Part shown: positions 6,988-11,070 of the stretch, in pieces
How positions within the stretch are numbered: position 1 is the first letter of the stretch
Layout of the letters: the number at the start of each line of letters is the position of its first letter
Assembly (NCBI GenBank): GCA_028713595.1
Contig: JAQTNZ010000032.1
Coordinates: 1-11,070, forward strand
Direction: 5' to 3'
Source: Methylovulum sp.
GTDB taxonomy: Bacteria > Pseudomonadota > Gammaproteobacteria > Methylococcales > Methylomonadaceae
Length of the DNA: 11,070 nt
The notes under the pieces: model-generated
The model's database searches: none
What the model saw: only the letters and a program-made list of their open reading frames with translations
Told to the model about the DNA's origin: nothing
Program-made: the position numbers and the translations under genes

Positions 6988-9624
6988 ATGGCGAACTTGA
7001 AGTCTTTGCCCGCATTGGCCGGAGCGGTGCTGGCCGTCATTGGCATTTTATATATTGCTTTCCATTTCATATTCCTTAATTTGTTTGTTGATTTATGGTG
7101 GTTCCAATCCTTAAAGCTGGAAACCTATTTTTGGCTAAAGCTGCTGTATAAGTTTTTTCTTTCTGGCTTTGTCACCTTGGCTTTTTTCACCATTTTTTTC
7201 CTGCACTTTTGGATAGCCTCGCGATATTTGGGCTTAAACCCGCCCGATGATGTGCTTCATGATGCGGCAAAACGCCGGAAATTCCAAGCCCTTGCCAACT
7301 CCTTCATGAGCGGGTCGGCCAAGGTCTATACGCCGATTTCGTTGATTTTGGCGATATTCATCGCCATCCCTTTCTACACCCAGTGGGAAACCTCGTTGCT
7401 GTATTTTTTTGGCAGGGATTCAGGGGTCAGCGATAAGGTTTATGGCCTTGATGTCAGCTTTTATTTGCTGTCCTACCCGATCTACCAACTGATCCAGCAA
7501 GAATTGCTGGGCGCCGCCATTTTGGTGTTCGGCATGGTGGGCATCTTGTATGCGTTGGAACATAGCATCATCCCCCACCAGCGTAAAGATTACCCGGTCG
7601 GGGCAAAAATCCATTTGGGCTTGCTACTGGGCTTTATCACCGCCTTTGTGGTGTGGGGCTTTATGTTACAACGGTTTGCCCTGCTCCATACCGACAGCCA
7701 TGAGCCGATTTTTTATGGCCCAGGATTTGTTGAGATACGCTACCAACTGCCCTTGATCTGGCTGGCAATCGCCACCTTTTTGGCCGCCGCCCTGGCGGCC
7801 GGCCGGTTTATGTTTTCCCAAAAACACCCGAAAATGCCGTTGCTGGTGACACTGGCGATCTTTTTATGCGCCTTGGTGCTGCCCAAAATCAGCTTTATCC
7901 CGCAACTGATCCAACGTTATGTCGTCAACCCCAATCCGGTCAAGACCGAACAGCCGTTTATCCAAAACAACATTGACGCCACGCTGGATGCTTATAAACT
8001 GCGCAATATCAAACAAGCCGATATACCGATTAACCTCAACGCCGCCAAAGACATCGAAACCTGGGGCACACAAAAGCGTTTTGAGAACATTCCGGTATGG
8101 GATCGGGAGTTCATTATTGACAGTTACCGGCAATTGCAGGAAATACGCCCTTATTACCACTTCCGCTCGGTTGATGAAGATCGTTATTTTGTTTTGGACC
8201 ATACCCGCCAAGTCAATATTTCCGCCCGCGAGCTAAACCCCTCCAAATTACCGCCGGAAGCGCAAAACTGGGAAAACCTGCATTTGCGCTATACCCACGG
8301 CTATGGCGCGGCAATATCCCCCGCCGCACAAGATGCCGACAAACCGCAAGTCTGGTATCTGCGTGATTTGAACATGGGCTCCGACTTCGGTTTTGGCACC
8401 CAGCACCCCGACATTTATTACGGCCAGGAGCAACTTGATTATGCGATTGTCCCCAACAACCTCGATATAGTGGGCATTGCCGGCACCGACCCCAGCATCA
8501 GCACCCCTTATCATGGTGAAGGAGGCATCCCTATCCCTTCATATTTCCGCAAGGCCCTGTTCGCACTGTATCTGAAAGATGAAAAAATCTTTTTTTCCAC
8601 CAACATTTCCACCGAAAGCAAGCTGAAAATTTTCCGTAACATTAATGAGCGGGTCAATAAACTGGCTCCATTCTTACATTTGGATAAAGACCCTTATTTG
8701 GTCATCACCAAAGACCGCTTTTACTGGATCATGGATGCCTACACCTTGTCCGACAAATACCCGGTCTCCAAACCGATGGGTGCCGAATTTCAGGAAGGCG
8801 CCGAGCATTTCAATTACATCCGCAACTCCGTCAAAGTGGTGGTGGACGCTTTTGATGGTGACGTGGACTTTTATATAGCCGATGCGCAAGACCCTATTAT
8901 CCGGGCCTACAGCAACGCCTATCCTAGTCTGTTCAAAAAACTGGCCGACATGCCGGACGAATTGCGCAAACATTTGCGCTACCCGCGAGACCTCTATACG
9001 GTGCAAATGCAAATCTATGCCAAATATCATCAGGACAATCCGGCCTTATTTTACGAACAGGCGGAAACCTGGCAATTTGCCAATGTCCGCGACAAACCGG
9101 TACTGCCTTATTATCAGACCATGGATTTTGGCAATTGCAATGACAGCGAGGAGTTTGTGCTGATCGACCCGATGACACCGGTCAATCGGAATAACTTGAG
9201 CATGATTGGTGTTGCCAGCACAGTGGACAATAAAAACTGTGGCTCGGATTACCAACCTAGCATCACGGTGTATAAATTTGGCAAAGACGTGCAAGTCAAT
9301 GGCCCTGCCCAGATTGAAGCGCTCACCCAACAAGTGCCGGAAATTTCGGCGCAATTTACCTTGTGGGGGCAAACCGGTTCGATTGTCGAAATGGGGCGTA
9401 TGGTGATCTTGCCGATGGGCAACACCGTGCTGTATGTGCAGCCCATTTACATAGCGTCAGTCAAAAACAAAATGCCGGAACTGACACGGGTGATCGTCTC
9501 CATCGGCAATGAAACCGTCATGGACAAAACTATAGCTGGCGCATTTGATAAGCTTAAACAAATCTTTATCAAAAATGCCGAGATCGGCAAAGCTACGCCA
9601 CTGACAATACCGGCCAGCCATTAG
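6988..9624 (+). CDS. UPF0182 (COG1615) family integral membrane protein
   Basis: An 878-residue protein of a widespread family whose function is not established. The N-terminal third has about seven hydrophobic helices (roughly 8-32, 52-76, 115-131, 172-190, 208-228, 253-273, 284-300). After about 310 comes a soluble domain of more than 550 residues, probably outside the cytoplasm. Family hallmarks include WWFQSL near the first helix, VVNPNPVKTEQPFIQ.NI..T..AY.L after the last helix, WYLRDL, GGIPIPSYFRKALFAL, RVNKLAPFLHLD.DPYLVI and YWIMDAYT. Two cysteines lie late in the soluble domain (FGNCND and NKNCGSD) and could form a disulfide. Start choice is firm: AAGAGGA precedes the ATG with normal spacing. 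I know the family best from cyanobacteria and actinobacteria, so its presence here is a little unusual. It is a single-gene unit, convergent with the secreted paralogues. Confidence 0.88.
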   Translation: MANLKSLPALAGAVLAVIGILYIAFHFIFLNLFVDLWWFQSLKLETYFWLKLLYKFFLSGFVTLAFFTIFFLHFWIASRYLGLNPPDDVLHDAAKRRKFQALANSFMSGSAKVYTPISLILAIFIAIPFYTQWETSLLYFFGRDSGVSDKVYGLDVSFYLLSYPIYQLIQQELLGAAILVFGMVGILYALEHSIIPHQRKDYPVGAKIHLGLLLGFITAFVVWGFMLQRFALLHTDSHEPIFYGPGFVEIRYQLPLIWLAIATFLAAALAAGRFMFSQKHPKMPLLVTLAIFLCALVLPKISFIPQLIQRYVVNPNPVKTEQPFIQNNIDATLDAYKLRNIKQADIPINLNAAKDIETWGTQKRFENIPVWDREFIIDSYRQLQEIRPYYHFRSVDEDRYFVLDHTRQVNISARELNPSKLPPEAQNWENLHLRYTHGYGAAISPAAQDADKPQVWYLRDLNMGSDFGFGTQHPDIYYGQEQLDYAIVPNNLDIVGIAGTDPSISTPYHGEGGIPIPSYFRKALFALYLKDEKIFFSTNISTESKLKIFRNINERVNKLAPFLHLDKDPYLVITKDRFYWIMDAYTLSDKYPVSKPMGAEFQEGAEHFNYIRNSVKVVVDAFDGDVDFYIADAQDPIIRAYSNAYPSLFKKLADMPDELRKHLRYPRDLYTVQMQIYAKYHQDNPALFYEQAETWQFANVRDKPVLPYYQTMDFGNCNDSEEFVLIDPMTPVNRNNLSMIGVASTVDNKNCGSDYQPSITVYKFGKDVQVNGPAQIEALTQQVPEISAQFTLWGQTGSIVEMGRMVILPMGNTVLYVQPIYIASVKNKMPELTRVIVSIGNETVMDKTIAGAFDKLKQIFIKNAEIGKATPLTIPASH

Positions 9625-9633
9625 GTAAAAGCG

Positions 9634-9667
9634 GGCATCCGAAGGGCTGATGGCCCTTCGGGTCGCC
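9634..9667 (+). terminator. Hairpin after the UPF0182 gene, no U-run
   Basis: A 9-bp perfect stem, CCGAAGGGC (9639-9647) with GCCCTTCGG (9653-9661), around TGATG. It can extend outward with a U-G and an A-U pair, then three more pairs past a bulged C. It starts about 10 bases after the stop codon. The bases that follow (GTCATGAAAC) are not a U-run. It is probably the 3'-end structure of this gene. Confidence 0.5.
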
Positions 9668-9850
9668 GTCATGAAACAAAAACGCTGCCGTTTGGCATTG
9701 CCTAATGTATAGCCCGGATTTTGGCGCAATTTATTGGGTGGTCTTTTAGGTTTTTGTGCCAGAGGCAAACTAGCAATAAGGGGAAGTCGATGGGCAAAGG
9801 CCGCTGCCTATAATCGGCAGGCGTTTTTCAAGCGGGGTGTGTTTGGGAGC
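9668..9850. other. Intergenic stretch with no recognised gene
   Basis: This forms most of the 287-base gap between the convergent UPF0182 gene and the small secreted-protein gene. I see no convincing coding frame, promoter or RNA gene. A plus-strand frame crosses it but runs through the G tract and into the antisense of the next gene, so I treat it as chance. Confidence 0.5.
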
Positions 9851-9861
9851 GGGGGGGGGGG
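9851..9861. repeat. Homopolymer of 11 G (11 C on the minus strand)
   Basis: Eleven consecutive G directly abut the inverted repeat at 9862-9904. Tracts of this length are prone to slippage. It is non-coding in the annotation here and would lie in the 3' untranslated part of the minus-strand gene. A base-calling length error is also possible. Confidence 0.85.
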
Positions 9862-9904
9862 TAAACCATACCAAGAGGCTTATAAAGCGTCCCAGTATGG
9901 TTTA
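9862..9904 (-). other. 43-nt near-perfect RNA hairpin after the 9912-10298 gene
   Basis: It begins 7 bases after the stop codon on the minus strand. Position-by-position pairing gives a 10-bp perfect outer stem (TAAACCATAC with GTATGGTTTA), three G-U pairs, two Watson-Crick pairs, one C-C mismatch, and four Watson-Crick pairs closing a 3-base loop. On the plus strand the three G-U pairs become A-C mismatches, so the structure favours minus-strand RNA, the sense of the adjacent gene. It is followed by C11, not a U-run. A terminator or an mRNA-stabilising 3' structure is likely; a processed small RNA is possible. Confidence 0.6.
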
Positions 9905-9911
9905 GAAGGTC

Positions 9912-10298
9912 TTACAACATGGTTTTCAGATCTTGGAAGCCTTTATAAGCATTTCTTAATTCTTGTTCCGCTTCTTGCAAAGCATTTTCTTTAGCTTTTG
10001 CACGGGCTGCTTTCAATTTGTTGTTGGCTCTTGAACGGGCCATATCAACTTTGTCATTGGCATTGATTTCTTTGCTGGCATCCAATGCGTCCTTAATTAA
10101 TTTAGCGACCGCTTCGCCGTCTGAACCGCTGGCAATGGCATCGATAGCCAGTTTCACTTTGCCGGAAACCATATCAATCGCTTCGGCAGGCGCATAGACA
10201 ACTCTGCCTGGATCAGTTTCAGCAACAGCAACCGTTGAAACGCTGCCCATAGCAGATGCAATCACTAAAGAAAGTAAGATTTTTTTCAAGTTTTTCAT
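9912..10298 (-). CDS. Small secreted helical protein of unknown function (paralogue A)
   Basis: I do not recognise the family. The 128-residue protein begins with a Sec signal peptide: a basic start (MKNLKK), a hydrophobic core, and AVA before Glu27 as the likely cleavage site. The mature part is about 102 residues, rich in Ala, Lys, Glu and Asp, with no Cys, His or Trp, and should be almost wholly helical. A periplasmic or secreted helical bundle is likely. It is a clear paralogue of the protein encoded at 10593-10982. Shared features are a 26-residue signal, a KxIxDA motif (66-71), KE (76-77), NxKLxxAR (92-99) and a C-terminal EAxxxLxxAxxG segment. The start is firm, with AGGGGA about 11 bases before ATG. 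It has its own candidate -10 box and ends at a strong hairpin. Confidence 0.8.
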   Translation of the reverse strand: MKNLKKILLSLVIASAMGSVSTVAVAETDPGRVVYAPAEAIDMVSGKVKLAIDAIASGSDGEAVAKLIKDALDASKEINANDKVDMARSRANNKLKAARAKAKENALQEAEQELRNAYKGFQDLKTML

Positions 10299-10375
10299 AT
10301 TTCACTAGTCCCCTAGTTGTTATTTTCATAAGATTCTGCCTGCATAACCATTGTTTACAGCTATGTGACAGAATT

Positions 10376-10381
10376 ATTCTA
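10376..10381 (-). promoter_or_regulatory. Candidate -10 box for the 9912-10298 gene
   Basis: TAGAAT on the minus strand, 77 bases before the start codon, in an A/T-rich stretch. No good -35 sequence stands 16-18 bases upstream. It lies downstream of the hairpin at 10472-10512, which would fit the hairpin ending the previous gene before this one starts. Confidence 0.25.
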
Positions 10382-10471
10382 GCATATTTTTAAAGGTTTT
10401 AATCTTGAAAAACATTTAAAAAAACGGCTTTTTAGGCATTATTTTTAGGTCGGCCACATTAAAAGCCCAAA

Positions 10472-10512
10472 GGCCAAGCTTGATGGGTTTATAAGACCCG
10501 CCAAGCCTGGCC
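10472..10512 (-). terminator. Two-tier hairpin between the secreted paralogues
   Basis: Read on the minus strand, an 11-pair stem (GGCCAGGCTTG with CAAGCTTGGCC, one G-U pair) encloses a 2+2 internal loop and a second stem, GGGT with ACCC, around a 7-base loop. On the plus strand the G-U becomes an A-C mismatch, so the minus RNA folds better. It is followed by TTTGGGCTTTTAA, the most terminator-like 3' flank in the window, though broken by GGGC. It is 80 bases after the stop of the 10593-10982 gene. The GGCCA of its first arm can also pair with TGGCC at 10544-10548, giving an alternative fold. Confidence 0.5.
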
Positions 10513-10592
10513 CCTGTCAAATGGACAGTCTATTTTTTTATAGGGCCATCAGGCTCCTTATTAAACAATAAACCGGACCGGCTAACAATAGC

Positions 10593-10982
10593 TTATTTGT
10601 GGTTTGCGTCGTAAAGGTCTTTCATTTCTTTGTAACCAGTCAAGGCTTCTTGCAATTTGGCTTCAGCAACGGCCTTGTTGCCTTCTTCAAAGGCATCACG
10701 CGCGATTCTTAATTTGTCATTGGATTTTTGACGTTGGCGCTCAGTCAGTTCATAACGGAATTCTTTTTGCAGCTGACGCGCATCGTTAATTGCCTTAACA
10801 ATCTCTTTTTTGTCAGCGCCTTTTTGCGCCAAACTAACCGCTTCTTCTATTTTTGCAATAGAGCCTTCGGCAGCCGCCTTAACCGCTGCTTCACCGGCAG
10901 GTTCAGCAAAAATAGGTGATGAAGCCATTGCCATCGCAGCCGCCATAGCCATAGAAATTACGGTTTTTTTCAATTGTTTCAT
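10593..10982 (-). CDS. Small secreted helical protein of unknown function (paralogue B)
   Basis: I do not recognise the family. The 129-residue protein has a Sec signal peptide with core AMAAAMAMASS and the likely cleavage IFA before Glu27. The mature part, about 103 residues, is charged and Ala-rich, lacks Cys and Trp, has one His near the C-terminus (DANHK) and should be helical. Compared with paralogue A it shares the signal length, KxIxDA (63-68), KE (73-74), NxKLxxAR (88-95) and the EAKLQEALTGY-type end. Identity is moderate, so the duplication is not recent. A cytochrome b562-like bundle was considered because of size and the C-terminal His, but no matching axial Met was identified. AAGG about 9 bases before the ATG is a plausible ribosome site. 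It is upstream of paralogue A on the same strand with 294 bases between, so they may be separate units. Confidence 0.8.
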   Translation of the reverse strand: MKQLKKTVISMAMAAAMAMASSPIFAEPAGEAAVKAAAEGSIAKIEEAVSLAQKGADKKEIVKAINDARQLQKEFRYELTERQRQKSNDKLRIARDAFEEGNKAVAEAKLQEALTGYKEMKDLYDANHK

Positions 10983-11070
10983 TAAATTAAGCCTTATTAG
11001 TTAAGATTTGGTAGTTGATAATGAAGCTAGCCAACAACAATACCACACAAAAATTATGGTAATAAAATCA

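Noticed and set aside
9700..9760. Possible REP-like repeat around AGCCCGGATTTTGGCGCAA
   Set aside because: Only one copy was noticed in the window and no proper stem forms, so a repeat cannot be supported.
9734..9994. An 86-codon plus-strand open frame across the G tract
   Set aside because: It depends on the exact length of the 11-G run, crosses the palindrome and reads antisense through the secreted-protein gene. No ribosome site or family match.
10514..10539. A plus-strand terminator: 5-bp stem followed by T7
   Set aside because: No plus-strand gene precedes it, and the stem is very short. On the minus strand the run is A7, so it would not terminate the genes here.

Overview
The window looks like ordinary chromosome from a gammaproteobacterium of roughly 50% GC. 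Its genes align, from memory, with E. coli AroG, TrmB, PyrE and HemW over their whole visible length. The fused ThiS-ThiG protein, the lone dynamin-like GTPase and the UPF0182 membrane protein make me think of methanotroph-type Gammaproteobacteria (Methylococcales). That is a guess from remembered gene content and was not checked by a search. I found no mobile element, CRISPR array, tRNA or rRNA.

Left block, plus strand (1-2431): the last two thirds of a DAHP synthase (aroG), which overlaps by 4 bases a single-chain sulfur carrier/thiazole synthase (thiSG), followed by the tRNA m7G46 methyltransferase trmB. A GC-rich hairpin separates thiSG from trmB. A 12-bp perfect inverted repeat lies where trmB converges with the next block.

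Middle block, minus strand (2498-6778), in transcription order: hemW (radical-SAM heme chaperone), pyrE (orotate phosphoribosyltransferase) and a 646-residue dynamin-like GTPase. About 430 bases separate hemW from pyrE. This gap holds a TATAAT box, a cluster of three TGACAA half-sites and a stable hairpin, so pyrE probably has its own promoter and a long leader. The three genes share direction but not an obvious function.

Right block: a large UPF0182 membrane protein on the plus strand (6988-9624), divergent from hemW. It converges on two minus-strand genes, at 10593-10982 and 9912-10298, which encode small secreted helical paralogues of unknown function. Each of these two is followed by a strong RNA hairpin whose pairing is better on the gene's own strand (G-U pairs instead of A-C mismatches). 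The hairpin after the second gene runs directly into an 11-base G/C homopolymer. This paralogue pair and its RNA structures are the least explained part of the window.

Several gene ends carry hairpins with no U-run after them. They should therefore be read as 3'-end structures, not as proven intrinsic terminators.
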